Assembly: GCA_964609025.1 (NCBI GenBank)
Contig: CAZSQM010000002.1
Span: 62,001 to 126,000 of the forward strand
Length of the DNA: 64,000 bases
Direction of reading: 5' to 3'
Source of the DNA: SIG307 sp964609025
Lineage (GTDB): Bacteria > Bacillota > Clostridia > Lachnospirales > Lachnospiraceae
Below the pieces are notes generated by a model. It saw only the letters and a list, made by a program, of their open reading frames with translations, ran no database searches and was not told where the DNA came from. Made by a program: the position numbers and the translations under genes. This document shows, in pieces, positions 51,369 through 61,152 of the stretch. Every line of letters starts with the position of its first letter. Within the stretch, counting starts at the first letter, position 1.

Positions 51369-52481
51369 CTACTTCAGTCCGTGCTCTTTCCGGTATTCGG
51401 CAAGGAGCAAATCCACCACTCTGCCGTAGCTTTTGACGCCGTCTTCCTGTTCGTTTGCCTTTAAGTAGGTATCGTTTACTTTATTTGCTGTTTCACTGAT
51501 TACGGTGTCCTCATACTGCGCCCAATAGGAACTGTTGTCGCGAAAATCCCGTACCATGCCCTCGTGGTAGCTTTCCCAGAGCTTTCCATACAGCTCCATG
51601 TCCTGTGCCGCCAGCGCGTTTCCCGAATACACCAGCGCCAACATTGTTCCGCTGTACCGTAAGAGCGGAGAATCCGACGCCGTACAGGCAAGGTAAGCAA
51701 GAAAATTTGCCTCCTCCTCCTTCATAAACCCATGCAGGTGACCAAGCTCATGCGCCATTGTAGAGGCGCGGGAGTAGTCCGGTATGTCCACGTTCACATT
51801 GGCTTCCATCGTCCAACAAGTAAAAATGCCGGTAATCTCCATGGCGGAAAACACCTTCGAAAAGCAGATACCTTTCGGTATCGGACAGAAGCCTTTTACA
51901 ATCGGAAGCTGCTTTGAAAGCTGCCCGTAGGACTCCCTTGTCAGTTTCCCAAGCTCACGGTTTGATACCGGAAGACGCAACACTCCCTCTTCATCCTCAT
52001 AGACGGAAAGCTCTTTCCGAAGCGCCGACGCTTTTTCCGCCAGTTCCGTACAAAGCGCATACAGTTCCTCTTTGCCGGAATCCCGCACCGTAAGCCCCGC
52101 ATAATCCGCAACGGAACGCCTATGGTAGTTCACACCGCAGCCGATTACATACAAAAACACCGCTATCGAAGCCACGCACGCGATATTCAGCAGCGCAAGC
52201 ATACATCGAAAAAACCGCTCCTCTTTCTTTGTTACAATATGTACAATAAAACGAACGAGCAAAGCCAGAAAAAGAAACGGACACAGTATCACAAGCCACT
52301 CGGCAAGCGAAAACGGAAAGATTCCCGTGACCGCTGAGATTGCAACAGAGAGCACCTTATAAATTCTCTTTGCAAAGACTTCCTCCGCAAAAAATACATT
52401 CCGCTTTGCCAGTTCCAGAATCAGTATCGAAAGCGGAAATAAAAGTAACAGCCAGACTCTTTTTTTCTTTAATAACTTCAC
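51369..52481 (-). CDS. DUF3810 family membrane zinc peptidase
   Basis: A 370-residue membrane protein: three N-terminal membrane segments (about 8-25, 50-75, 85-110) and a large external domain with the zinc motif HELGH (THELGHLHGF-like, in SRASTMAHELGHLHGFMKEE) and a downstream Glu. It matches DUF3810, a family with metallopeptidase fold and unknown substrate. The start is GTG at 52481 with AAAGGAGGACGGGCT; the frame is open 14 codons further up. Single gene. Confidence 0.83.
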   Translation of the reverse strand: MKLLKKKRVWLLLLFPLSILILELAKRNVFFAEEVFAKRIYKVLSVAISAVTGIFPFSLAEWLVILCPFLFLALLVRFIVHIVTKKEERFFRCMLALLNIACVASIAVFLYVIGCGVNYHRRSVADYAGLTVRDSGKEELYALCTELAEKASALRKELSVYEDEEGVLRLPVSNRELGKLTRESYGQLSKQLPIVKGFCPIPKGICFSKVFSAMEITGIFTCWTMEANVNVDIPDYSRASTMAHELGHLHGFMKEEEANFLAYLACTASDSPLLRYSGTMLALVYSGNALAAQDMELYGKLWESYHEGMVRDFRDNSSYWAQYEDTVISETANKVNDTYLKANEQEDGVKSYGRVVDLLLAEYRKEHGLK

Positions 52482-52587
52482 AGCCCGTCCTCCTTTGTCG
52501 ATTCTTTTCTTAGTATCGCACATTGCTGTGTCTATTCCGTGTCAGTCGGCATGGTTTTTGAAATCTCCGAAAAAAATTTGACTCCGC

Positions 52588-52631
52588 TTGACAAGGCAGT
52601 GTCTTTTTATTATAATATGTAGTATGCTACA
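52588..52631 (+). promoter_or_regulatory. Promoter and operator of marR
   Basis: TTGACA (52588-52593), 17-base spacer, TATAAT (52611-52616), followed at once by the dyad TGTAG-N4-CTACA (52618-52631), so bound repressor would cover the transcription start. Confidence 0.85.
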
Positions 52632-52652
52632 CTTGACAGGAGGTACATCGGC

Positions 52653-53072
52653 ATGGTGAAAAAGGATATCGGTTATTTTATAAAAAACATCAACGATAAG
52701 CTGAAGGCACGAGCAGATGCGGATTTAAAGCGCTATAATCTTACTTTTGCACAAAGCCGGGTGCTTGCCTTTTTAAACAGCAAGGGCGGCAAAGCTACCC
52801 AGAAAGAAATCGAACTTTTTTTGGAAGTATCTCATCCTACGGTGGTAGGTATTGTTTCCCGGATGGAGCAAAACGGTCATGTTATCAGCCGGCTTGATGA
52901 AACGGACAAACGAAACAAAATCGTCAAACTGACCGAACAGGCCAAAGCGATAGGAATTGACCTGGAGCGGAATATTTTTGCCAATGAGCAAAAAATGCTT
53001 GCTACGCTTTCCGACGAGGATATTGCACAGCTCAAAAGAATGCTTACGGTTATCTATCAAAATCTTGAATAA
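52653..53072 (+). CDS. MarR-family transcriptional regulator
   Basis: A 139-residue winged-helix repressor: ADADLKRYNLTFAQSRVLAF, recognition helix ELFLEVSHPTVVGIVSRMEQ and the wing HVISRLDETDKRNKIVKLTE. AGGAGGTACATCGGC precedes the ATG. The same palindrome is found at its own promoter and before the ABC exporter genes downstream, so it most likely represses itself and the exporter. Confidence 0.93.
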   Translation: MVKKDIGYFIKNINDKLKARADADLKRYNLTFAQSRVLAFLNSKGGKATQKEIELFLEVSHPTVVGIVSRMEQNGHVISRLDETDKRNKIVKLTEQAKAIGIDLERNIFANEQKMLATLSDEDIAQLKRMLTVIYQNLE

Positions 53073-53107
53073 GTAAGCCGGACTGTACCGGCTTTTACTT
53101 AAATATA

Positions 53108-53125
53108 AAGTGTAGCATGCTACAC
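53108..53125 (+). promoter_or_regulatory. Second MarR operator, before the ABC exporter
   Basis: An 18-bp perfect palindrome AGTGTAGCATGCTACACT, nearly the same as the site at 52618-52631, 17 bases before the exporter start codon. Confidence 0.8.
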
Positions 53126-53141
53126 TGAAAGGAGAATTATT

Positions 53142-54893
53142 ATGATAAAAACGCTGATGGGGAGTCTGCGAGAACACAAAAAAGGCTCTCTGCTTACAAT
53201 TTTGCTGTCGATACTGGAGGCAGCATTTGAAATTTTGATTCCGCTGTGTATGGCAAACGTGATTGACTACGGTATCGATGCGGGAAATATGGGTGCTGTG
53301 TGGAAATACGGAGGAATACTTTTGATTTTTGCCTTTTTCCAGCTTGTGACCGGCATGCTTGCCGCCCATATCGCCGCCCGCGCTTCCGCCGGGTTTTCGG
53401 CGAATCTGCGCCAGGATATGTACGACAATATACAGACCTTTGCTTTTTCCAACATCGATAAGTTTTCTACCGCGTCTATCGTAACAAGGCTTACCACCGA
53501 TGTGACCAACATCCAAAACGCTTATCAAATGCTGATTCGTATGGCAATCAGAGGTCCTGTAATGCTTCTTTTTTCTATGATTGTTTCGTTTTGCATCAAC
53601 AGTACCATTGCCTGGATTTTCCTTGCAGTCATACCGGTTATGGCCGTACTGCTTATTCTGATTGTGAAAAGCGTAAACCCGATTTTCGGCAGAGTTTTCC
53701 GCACCTATGACCGTTTGAATAACATCGTACAGGAAAATGTCCGTGGCATCCGCGTCGTAAAATCCTTTCACCGGGAGGATTACGAAATTGAAAAGTTTCA
53801 AAGGATTTCCGAGAGCATTTACCGTGATTTTGCAAAAGGGGAACGCCTGCTTGCTTTTAACTCCCCCATCATGCAGTTCTTTATGTATGCCTGTATGCTG
53901 CTGATTTCCTGGATTGGAGCAAAGGCTATTGTTGCAAGCAACAACAACCCTGCTCTCGGTCTTACAACGGGAGATTTAACCGCTTTATTTTCTTATGCGA
54001 CACAACTACTGATGAGCCTTATGATGCTGTCAATGATATTTGCCATGCTTACCATTTCCTTAGCTTCGGCCCGCCGTATTGCGGAGGTACTCAATGAAAA
54101 AACAGACATTGCAACCCCCGAAGCCCCTGTAATGTCCGTTTCAAACGGTGATATCCGATTCGAACAGGTCGATTTTGTATATACCTCCAAGGCTGACAAA
54201 AAAGTTTTGGACAACATCAATCTCCATATTACTTCCGGCGAAACGGTAGGCATTATCGGCGGCACCGGCTCTTCAAAATCAAGCCTTGTACAGCTTATTC
54301 CCCGCCTTTACGACGTGACCGGCGGCAGCGTTACCGTCGGTGGTGTCGATGTACGGCAGTATGACCTTACCGCACTTAGAAATTCCGTTGCAATGGTATT
54401 ACAGAAAAACGAACTGTTTTCCGGCACCATCAAAGAAAATCTGCGCTGGGGGAATGAAACTGCCACCGATGAAGAACTGGAATACGCCTGCAGGCTTGCC
54501 TGCGCCGATGAATTTATCCAAACCTTCCCGGACAAATATGACACCCATATTGAGCAGGGCGGCACAAATGTGTCGGGCGGACAAAAGCAGCGTCTTTGCA
54601 TCGCCCGCGCGCTCTTACGGAAACCTAAGGTACTGATTCTGGACGACTCCACAAGTGCCGTGGACACCAGAACCGACGCGGCCATTCGGAAATCCTTTGC
54701 GGAATATATTCCCGATACCACAAAAATCATTATTGCGCAGCGGGTAAACTCTGTTCGGCATGCGGACCAGATTGTTGTTTTGGATGACGGTAAGATTGCT
54801 GCCGTCGGCAACCACGAACAGTTACTTAAAACCTGCGCCATTTACCGTGAAGTTTATGAATCTCAACAGAAGGGAGAGAACGAACATGAATAA
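53142..54893 (+). CDS. ABC exporter half-transporter, degenerate ATPase site partner
   Basis: A 583-residue half-transporter: six membrane segments (about 15-310) and a C-terminal ATPase. Walker A is GGTGSSKSS (373-381, Ser for the usual Gly), signature VSGGQKQR, and Walker B ends LILDDSTSAVD with Asp for the catalytic Glu. In heterodimeric exporters such a subunit supplies the non-hydrolysing site. GAAAGGAGAATTATT precedes the ATG. It overlaps the next gene by 8 bases. Confidence 0.93.
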   Translation: MIKTLMGSLREHKKGSLLTILLSILEAAFEILIPLCMANVIDYGIDAGNMGAVWKYGGILLIFAFFQLVTGMLAAHIAARASAGFSANLRQDMYDNIQTFAFSNIDKFSTASIVTRLTTDVTNIQNAYQMLIRMAIRGPVMLLFSMIVSFCINSTIAWIFLAVIPVMAVLLILIVKSVNPIFGRVFRTYDRLNNIVQENVRGIRVVKSFHREDYEIEKFQRISESIYRDFAKGERLLAFNSPIMQFFMYACMLLISWIGAKAIVASNNNPALGLTTGDLTALFSYATQLLMSLMMLSMIFAMLTISLASARRIAEVLNEKTDIATPEAPVMSVSNGDIRFEQVDFVYTSKADKKVLDNINLHITSGETVGIIGGTGSSKSSLVQLIPRLYDVTGGSVTVGGVDVRQYDLTALRNSVAMVLQKNELFSGTIKENLRWGNETATDEELEYACRLACADEFIQTFPDKYDTHIEQGGTNVSGGQKQRLCIARALLRKPKVLILDDSTSAVDTRTDAAIRKSFAEYIPDTTKIIIAQRVNSVRHADQIVVLDDGKIAAVGNHEQLLKTCAIYREVYESQQKGENEHE

Positions 54894-56766
54894 GTTTGAT
54901 TTGAAAACACTCGGCAGACTGCTTTCCTATATGAGAGAATACAAAGGGAAGCTTCTCTTTGTTGTTGTCTGCATCTTGCTGAGCTCCATTGCAAGCGCCG
55001 CCTCTTCTCTGTTTTTACAGGTCTTGATTGATGATTACATCGTACCGCTGCTCGGTACCTCCGCCCCCGTATTTACAGATTTGCTAAAGGCACTTGTCAC
55101 CATCGGCGCCATCTATTTGATTGGTGTACTTTCCACCTTATTCTATAACCGCGTAATGGTTACAATCGCTCAGGGAACCCTCAAAAAAATCCGTGATGAT
55201 ATGTTCGTGAAAATGCAGGGGCTTCCCATCCGCGCCTTTGATACCCGGAGTCACGGCGATATTATGAGTCTTTACACCAACGATACCGACACGCTTCGTC
55301 AGATGATTGCCCAATCCATGGCGCAGCTTGTTTCCTCAGTATTTACCATTGTTACCGTGTTGATCTGTATGCTGTATATCAGCGTATGGCTGACATTAGT
55401 TGCCGTCTTCGTGATGTTCCTGATATTGCAGATTGTAAAAGCCGTTACCGGCAAAATCGGCGTTTACTTTATGATGCAGCAGAAAACGCTCGCCGATGTC
55501 AACGGCTATGTAGAGGAAATGGTAAACGGGCAAAAGGTAATCAAAGTATTCTGCCACGAGGAAACAGCAAAAAAAGAACTGTGCGAAAAGAATAAAGCCT
55601 GGGCAATAAGCGCTGCCAGCGCGAACGGTTACGCAAACTCCATGATGCCGATGATGAACGCACTCGGTTATGTGCAGTATGTTATTATAGCAATACTCGG
55701 TTCCTTCATGGCGATTGCAGGTACGACGAATCTCGGACTGACAGGAACAGGCACGCTTACCCTCGGTATGATCGCCTCCTTCCTGACACTTTCCCGTAAC
55801 TTTACGAATCCCGTGTCCCAAATATCCAATCAGTTTAATTCCATTGTAACCGCACTTGCCGGCGCTTCCCGTATTTTTGCCTTTATGGAGGAAGAACCGG
55901 AAACCGACGACGGATATGTAACCCTCGTAAACGCCAAAGAAGAAAACGGCGTTATCACCGAAACTGCGGAGCATACCGGTATCTGGGCCTGGAAACACCC
56001 GCACAATAACGGCACGCTTACCTACACCAAACTGGAAGGCAGCGTTGTACTTGACGGTGTAGACTTTGCATATGTTCCGGGAAAACAAATTCTGCACGAT
56101 ATTTCGCTCCATGCAAAACCCGGGCAAAAGGTAGCCTTTGTCGGCGCTACCGGTGCAGGCAAAACCACCATTACCAACCTGATTAACCGTTTCTACGATA
56201 TTGCAGACGGCAAAATCCGTTATGACGGCATCAACATCAACAAGATAAAGAAAGCAGACCTCCGTCGTTCTCTCGGCATGGTTTTACAGGATGTCAATCT
56301 GTTTACTGGTACAGTCATGGAAAATCTTCGTTACGGCAATCCCAATGCTACGGAAGAAGAATGTATCGCCGCCGCAAAGCTCGCCAATGCCGACAGCTTT
56401 ATCCGTATGCTGCCGCAAGGCTATCACACGGTTTTAAAGGGCGATGGCAGCGGACTGTCCCAGGGACAAAGACAGCTGATCTCCATTGCCCGTGCCGCCG
56501 TATCCGATCCGCCGGTTATGATTTTGGACGAAGCAACGTCTTCGATTGATACCCGAACCGAAGCACTTGTTCAGGACGGAATGGATAAATTAATGAAAGG
56601 CCGAACGGTATTTATTATCGCTCACCGCCTTTCTACCGTTCAAAACTCCGACATGATTATGGTACTCGACCACGGGCGAATTATCGAGCGCGGGAACCAC
56701 GATACGCTGATTGCCCAAAAAGGTGCTTACTATCAGCTTTATACCGGCTCGTCTGAGTTGGAGTAA
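54886..56766 (+). CDS. ABC exporter half-transporter, catalytic partner
   Basis: A 626-residue half-transporter: six membrane segments (about 20-330), then an ATPase with canonical Walker A GATGAGKTT, signature LSQGQRQ and Walker B MILDEATSSID with the catalytic Glu. A characteristic insert of about 45 residues lies before the ATPase domain. The start at 54886 follows AGGGAGAGAACGAAC, inside the end of the previous gene. With that gene it forms a heterodimeric exporter, probably for drugs or lipids/peptides; the substrate is unknown. Confidence 0.94.
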   Translation: MNKFDLKTLGRLLSYMREYKGKLLFVVVCILLSSIASAASSLFLQVLIDDYIVPLLGTSAPVFTDLLKALVTIGAIYLIGVLSTLFYNRVMVTIAQGTLKKIRDDMFVKMQGLPIRAFDTRSHGDIMSLYTNDTDTLRQMIAQSMAQLVSSVFTIVTVLICMLYISVWLTLVAVFVMFLILQIVKAVTGKIGVYFMMQQKTLADVNGYVEEMVNGQKVIKVFCHEETAKKELCEKNKAWAISAASANGYANSMMPMMNALGYVQYVIIAILGSFMAIAGTTNLGLTGTGTLTLGMIASFLTLSRNFTNPVSQISNQFNSIVTALAGASRIFAFMEEEPETDDGYVTLVNAKEENGVITETAEHTGIWAWKHPHNNGTLTYTKLEGSVVLDGVDFAYVPGKQILHDISLHAKPGQKVAFVGATGAGKTTITNLINRFYDIADGKIRYDGININKIKKADLRRSLGMVLQDVNLFTGTVMENLRYGNPNATEEECIAAAKLANADSFIRMLPQGYHTVLKGDGSGLSQGQRQLISIARAAVSDPPVMILDEATSSIDTRTEALVQDGMDKLMKGRTVFIIAHRLSTVQNSDMIMVLDHGRIIERGNHDTLIAQKGAYYQLYTGSSELE

Positions 56767-56858
56767 GCCGCACGATGCCCCGTACTTTCGGAAAATATTC
56801 AGGTTCCCTTTTTCCCCGGTTTGTGCTATGATAAAAACGTCAGAAGAAAGGAGTTCCT

Positions 56859-58712
56859 ATGAATCTGTTTGCGAATCGAATTCAAATGCTGCGCTCTCTT
56901 ATGAAACGGGAGGGCATTGACGTATATTATGTACCGACCGCGGATTATCACGGTTCGGAATATATCGGAGATTACTTTAAAATCCGCGCCTACCTATCCG
57001 GTTTTACCGGTTCTGCCGGTACGCTGTTTGTCACGCAGACCGAAGCGGGGCTTTTTACGGACGGACGCTATTTTATCCAGGCGGAACAGGAGCTTTTGGG
57101 AAGCGGCATTACCCTGTACCGTTGCGGCATGGAAGGCGTCCCGACTCCGGAAGAAAAGCTGTGCGACCTGTTGGCGGACGGAGGTGTTCTGGGATTTGAC
57201 GGACGCTTTCTTTCCTATTCGTTCCTCTGTCGCTTAAAAGAAGGTCTGGACGAGAAGAAGGTTACCGTTCGCCACGATGTCGACCTGATAGAGGAACTCT
57301 GGACCGACCGCCCGCCGCTCTCCGCACGGCCTGCCTACCGTCTAAAAGAATGTTACAGCGGAAAGAGCACCGTACAGAAGCTGGCGGAAGTCCGCGACGC
57401 AATGAAAAAAGTCGTTCCCGAGGCAGTTTATAAAAACGGCAGCAGACAATCTCTTTTTCAAAGGCAGACCTTTTGCGCCGACGTCTACCTTTTAACCTCT
57501 CTGGACGATATTGCCTGGCTGTTTAATCTGCGCGGCAGCGATATTTTACACAACCCTGTCGTGCTTTCCTACGCCCTGATTACCGATACCAAAGCGTTTT
57601 TATACCTGAACCCTGCGGCTTCGGATACCGCCCTGACAGCCTTACTGGAAACGGAGGGCATTACCGTGCGCCCTTACGATACCGTTTATGAGGACGCTAG
57701 GAAGCTTCGTACCTGTAATATCTTACTGGATACGAAACGGGTCAACTGTGCGCTCGTACAAGCATTGCCGAAGGAATGCACCCTGCTTGATTCTACGGGA
57801 CCGGTTCTGCCTGCCAAGGCAATCAAGAACGACACGGAACTCAGGAATTTGACCGCTGCCCATAGGAAGGACGGCGTTGCCGTGACAAAGTTTATGTACT
57901 GGCTAAAACAAAATGTAGGAAAGCAGTCCATTACCGAAGCCTCCGCCGCTGAGTATCTTCTCTCGCTCCGTAAAGAACAGGAGGGCTTTCTGGAACCGAG
58001 CTTTGACACCATTTCCGCTTACAATGCGAATGCTGCCATGATGCACTATTGCGCGGACGCAAACCATTCTGCCGAGTTAAAACCGGAGGGCTTTTTGCTG
58101 GTTGATTCCGGCGGTCAGTATTACGAAGGCACTACGGACGTTACCAGAACCTACGTCCTGGGAGAACTCCCTCTCGAATGGAAACGGCACTATACCGCCG
58201 TACTGCGGGGTATGCTCTCGCTTTCTGCGGCTAAGTTTTTATACGGCTGCCGCGGCGTAAACCTTGATATCCTCGCCCGCAGTCCGCTCTGGCAGACGGG
58301 TCTGGATTACCGGTGCGGCACCGGTCACGGAGTCGGGTATCTCTTAAATGTCCACGAAGCGCCGAACGGCTTCCGCTGGCGCATTGTGCCGGAGCGAAAC
58401 GACAGCTGTGTGTTGGAAGAAGGAATGGTTACGACAAACGAACCGGGCGTCTACATCGAAGGAAGCCACGGTATCCGCATTGAAAACGAATTAGTCTGCC
58501 GTAAGGGCGAAAAAAACGAATACGGCCAGTTCATGTACTTCGACACGCTGACCGTAACACCGATTGATTTGGACGCGGTGCTCCCGGAGGAGCTGACCGC
58601 AAAAGAAAGGGAAGTCTTAAATAAGTATCATAAGAAGGTCTATGAAACCCTTCTTCCTTATATGAATGGGGAAGAGGCAAAGTGGCTGAAGAAAGCTACG
58701 AAGGAAATCTAA
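56859..58712 (+). CDS. Xaa-Pro aminopeptidase (M24B)
   Basis: A 617-residue long-type aminopeptidase P with two creatinase-like N-terminal domains (about 1-150 and 160-320) and the pita-bread catalytic domain (about 325-555), plus a C-terminal extension of about 60 residues. Metal ligands Asp416, Asp427, His490, Glu528 and Glu542 are all present in LVDSGGQ, TTDVTRT, GTGHGVGY, TNEPGVY and RIENELV. It removes N-terminal residues before proline. GAAAGGAGTTCCT precedes the ATG, and TATGAT (about 56828) may be the -10. Single gene. Confidence 0.95.
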   Translation: MNLFANRIQMLRSLMKREGIDVYYVPTADYHGSEYIGDYFKIRAYLSGFTGSAGTLFVTQTEAGLFTDGRYFIQAEQELLGSGITLYRCGMEGVPTPEEKLCDLLADGGVLGFDGRFLSYSFLCRLKEGLDEKKVTVRHDVDLIEELWTDRPPLSARPAYRLKECYSGKSTVQKLAEVRDAMKKVVPEAVYKNGSRQSLFQRQTFCADVYLLTSLDDIAWLFNLRGSDILHNPVVLSYALITDTKAFLYLNPAASDTALTALLETEGITVRPYDTVYEDARKLRTCNILLDTKRVNCALVQALPKECTLLDSTGPVLPAKAIKNDTELRNLTAAHRKDGVAVTKFMYWLKQNVGKQSITEASAAEYLLSLRKEQEGFLEPSFDTISAYNANAAMMHYCADANHSAELKPEGFLLVDSGGQYYEGTTDVTRTYVLGELPLEWKRHYTAVLRGMLSLSAAKFLYGCRGVNLDILARSPLWQTGLDYRCGTGHGVGYLLNVHEAPNGFRWRIVPERNDSCVLEEGMVTTNEPGVYIEGSHGIRIENELVCRKGEKNEYGQFMYFDTLTVTPIDLDAVLPEELTAKEREVLNKYHKKVYETLLPYMNGEEAKWLKKATKEI

Positions 58713-58727
58713 GCCTTTTGCTTTGTC

Positions 58728-58780
58728 CAAAAGTTAAGGTGTCAAATATATCACTTCGGTATATTTGACACCTACTTTTG
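58728..58780. terminator. Long hairpin after the aminopeptidase gene
   Basis: A 14-bp stem AGGTGTCAAATATA / TATATTTGACACCT with a 9-base loop (58737-58773), extended by CAAAAGT / ACTTTTG past a 2-base bulge. It lies between convergent genes; T-tracts are short. Confidence 0.62.
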
Positions 58781-58820
58781 AAAATCCTCTCAAAAATCAA
58801 TCGTTCCGAATCCCCCTACT

Positions 58821-60155
58821 CTACTTTCTTAACTCATATGGTATCCCTTTTTCTTTTGCATACTTTTCAGCAGACGATTCCGATTCAACATAAAACTTTA
58901 CATTACTACATCCTTTAAAAGCATCTTCATCTATTATATTCTCTTCTTTCGTAAAAACAGCTTTTTCCAAACCATTACAATATGCAAATACATAAAAAGA
59001 TACTTCCGTCGTTCCCTCAAACTGCACCTCTCTTAAATCCCAGCAGCTCTCAAAACAGCCACTACCTATCTCCTCAACTTTTGGTGGAATAACAATGGAA
59101 CTAAGTCCATCTACACTCCAAAATGCACTACTGCCAATAGACGTTAGATTCTCAGATAAACGAATTTCACTAATCATTGCATCTGCAAATGCATAATCAC
59201 CAATCTCAACTACAGAATCCGGCATATATACTTTTTCCAGAATACATCCGCGAAATGCATTCCCTGCCACAGATGTCACTCCGTCCGGAATCTCACTTCC
59301 TTGTGCCCCCATGATAATAGTACCGGATTTTGTTATTAAACAATTCCCCTCGCCATAATATTTTTTATTATCCTTTGATACCGTTATTTTGTTTAATCTA
59401 CATATCCCCCCCAGTCCAGGGTCAAAAGCTTGCGGACTTATTTTCTCAAGGGAAGCCGGTATGTGTACTTCCTTTATCCTCGTCTCACTAAATGCTTTAT
59501 ATCCGATGCTTAGCAATCCCTCCGGCAGATTTACTGATTCCAAGCCGGTTTGTTCAAAAGCGCACTCGTCAATTTCCCTCAACGACTCCGGCAAATCAAT
59601 TCTCTTTAGCTTAGAACATTTCAAAAATGCATCTCGCCAAATTTTAGAAAGATTTTTAGATAATACAACTGTTGTTAAATTCTCACAATATGCAAATGCT
59701 CTAGGATTTATCTCTACCACAGAATCCGGCAGTACAACAGTCGTCAAAAAAGGCATTCCTTCAAAAGCTCCTGAACCTATTTTCCGCACGGGCTTTCCAT
59801 TGTACATCTTAGGAATAAAAAGTTCAGTCAAATTCTTATCATGCGAACCATCAACCACATATGATGTACCATCTTCATCTATTGAATATATCAGATTTTG
59901 TGTATACTCTGTTATTATTATTGGAGTTGGTGCCGGTGTACTTGTTGGAACCGGAGTGCTTGTAGGCATAGGAGTAGTTGTTGACTCATCTTCACTCGTA
60001 TTTGTCTCCATGTCCACTTCCTTCGTTATTTTAGGCAATTCATCCTGCTTAGTCGGCACCGATGATTCATTTTGATTCACTTTAACTTCTGTATCTCCAC
60101 ACCCCATTAATCCGCATAATAAAAAAATTAAAATCACAGAAATTAGTTTCTTCAT
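58821..60155 (-). CDS. Leucine-rich repeat (BspA-like) surface lipoprotein
   Basis: A 444-residue lipoprotein: lipobox LMGCG, a Thr/Pro-rich linker (about 38-78, TTTPMPTSTPVPTSTPAPTP), then about 12 LRR_5 repeats of 21-24 residues (pattern IGSGAFEGMPFLTTVVLPDS, CAFEQTGLESVNLPEGLLSI) and a final capping segment. BspA-like proteins bind host or other bacterial surfaces. The start at 60155 follows GAGAGGGATATG. AT-rich codon use sets it apart from genes left of 58.7 kb. Confidence 0.87.
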   Translation of the reverse strand: MKKLISVILIFLLCGLMGCGDTEVKVNQNESSVPTKQDELPKITKEVDMETNTSEDESTTTPMPTSTPVPTSTPAPTPIIITEYTQNLIYSIDEDGTSYVVDGSHDKNLTELFIPKMYNGKPVRKIGSGAFEGMPFLTTVVLPDSVVEINPRAFAYCENLTTVVLSKNLSKIWRDAFLKCSKLKRIDLPESLREIDECAFEQTGLESVNLPEGLLSIGYKAFSETRIKEVHIPASLEKISPQAFDPGLGGICRLNKITVSKDNKKYYGEGNCLITKSGTIIMGAQGSEIPDGVTSVAGNAFRGCILEKVYMPDSVVEIGDYAFADAMISEIRLSENLTSIGSSAFWSVDGLSSIVIPPKVEEIGSGCFESCWDLREVQFEGTTEVSFYVFAYCNGLEKAVFTKEENIIDEDAFKGCSNVKFYVESESSAEKYAKEKGIPYELRK

Positions 60156-60246
60156 CATATCCCTCTCATCAAAATAAAATAAATTATCTCGTCTCTCCTG
60201 AAAAAATCTTCCAAAATGCATATTCTTTCACTTCCTGTACTTTTCA

Positions 60247-61104
60247 TCAGATTCCATATCCACATTTATGACAATATCTGGTATTGTTAGGGTTTGCCTC
60301 ACCGCATCTTATACATATCCAATGCTCACCAATACTTGTTACTTCAACCTCCATTTCACTCAAATGTTTCTCAGAAGTACTTTTTTTCTCCTTATCTAAT
60401 CTGTCTGCCGAACTATATCCTGAACCATTCACATCAATTACGGGCAATCGTTTTCCACACGACTTACAGAACTGATCATTTACATTCCGTTCAGTTCCAC
60501 ACTCCGGACATTTGAATCGTCCCATGGCAAATCCACACGCTCCACAGTACTCACTTTTTTCCGTATACGATTTACCACAGCGCGGACAGGTATACACCTC
60601 TTGTTCCATCGGCACAATCATAGTTTGGAACTTACCTTTTACATTTTCTGACATACAACGGCTAACTATACCAATACCCAAAGCAAGAAATGCTGCAATA
60701 ATTAGTACCACATAAGACTTTTCCAATAAAAAAGCTCCTATATCTTTTTCCACTGTATAAAAAATACTCGATTGTAACGAGGAGAGCACTTCATCTTCTA
60801 TCCTATCGAAACAAAACTTACCTACAAATACATCAACCAGCATAACGATTGATGATGCCAACTCCGTAGTAGCTTTAAATGAGCTTAATGCAACAAATGA
60901 AATAATCACAGAAATAACTAAAATCACAAACGCTACTTTCATTCCGTCATTACCTTCATCCCCAAAAACACTAAACAATAATCCATAGGTATCCCATTCA
61001 TTATAGAACCTACTTTTGACAAAGGGAAAGAAAAAGCTAGCTAAAACACAAACATTGCCCAATACAGTCATCCATTTTACTGCACTTGTCAGTACCTTTT
61101 TCAT
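60247..61104 (-). CDS. Membrane protein with zinc ribbons
   Basis: A 285-residue protein with about four membrane segments (about 10-30, 58-78, 80-100, 128-148) and a cytosolic half with three zinc-ribbon-type modules: CPRCGKSY...CGACG, CPECGTERNVNDQFCKSCG, and CIRCGEANPNNTRYCHKCG. The family is not identified; double-zinc-ribbon proteins of this kind are common in Clostridia. GAGGTGCTGGT precedes the ATG. 91 bases upstream of the LRR gene on the same strand, probably co-transcribed. Confidence 0.75.
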   Translation of the reverse strand: MKKVLTSAVKWMTVLGNVCVLASFFFPFVKSRFYNEWDTYGLLFSVFGDEGNDGMKVAFVILVISVIISFVALSSFKATTELASSIVMLVDVFVGKFCFDRIEDEVLSSLQSSIFYTVEKDIGAFLLEKSYVVLIIAAFLALGIGIVSRCMSENVKGKFQTMIVPMEQEVYTCPRCGKSYTEKSEYCGACGFAMGRFKCPECGTERNVNDQFCKSCGKRLPVIDVNGSGYSSADRLDKEKKSTSEKHLSEMEVEVTSIGEHWICIRCGEANPNNTRYCHKCGYGI

Positions 61105-61152
61105 ACCAGCACCTCATCTTTTAGTTTCTCCACGCTGCTATACATTTTAGAG

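Noticed and set aside
52773..53801. 342-codon open frame antisense to marR and the ABC gene
   Set aside because: It crosses two solid genes, a promoter region and an operator on the other strand; composition is that of a shadow frame.
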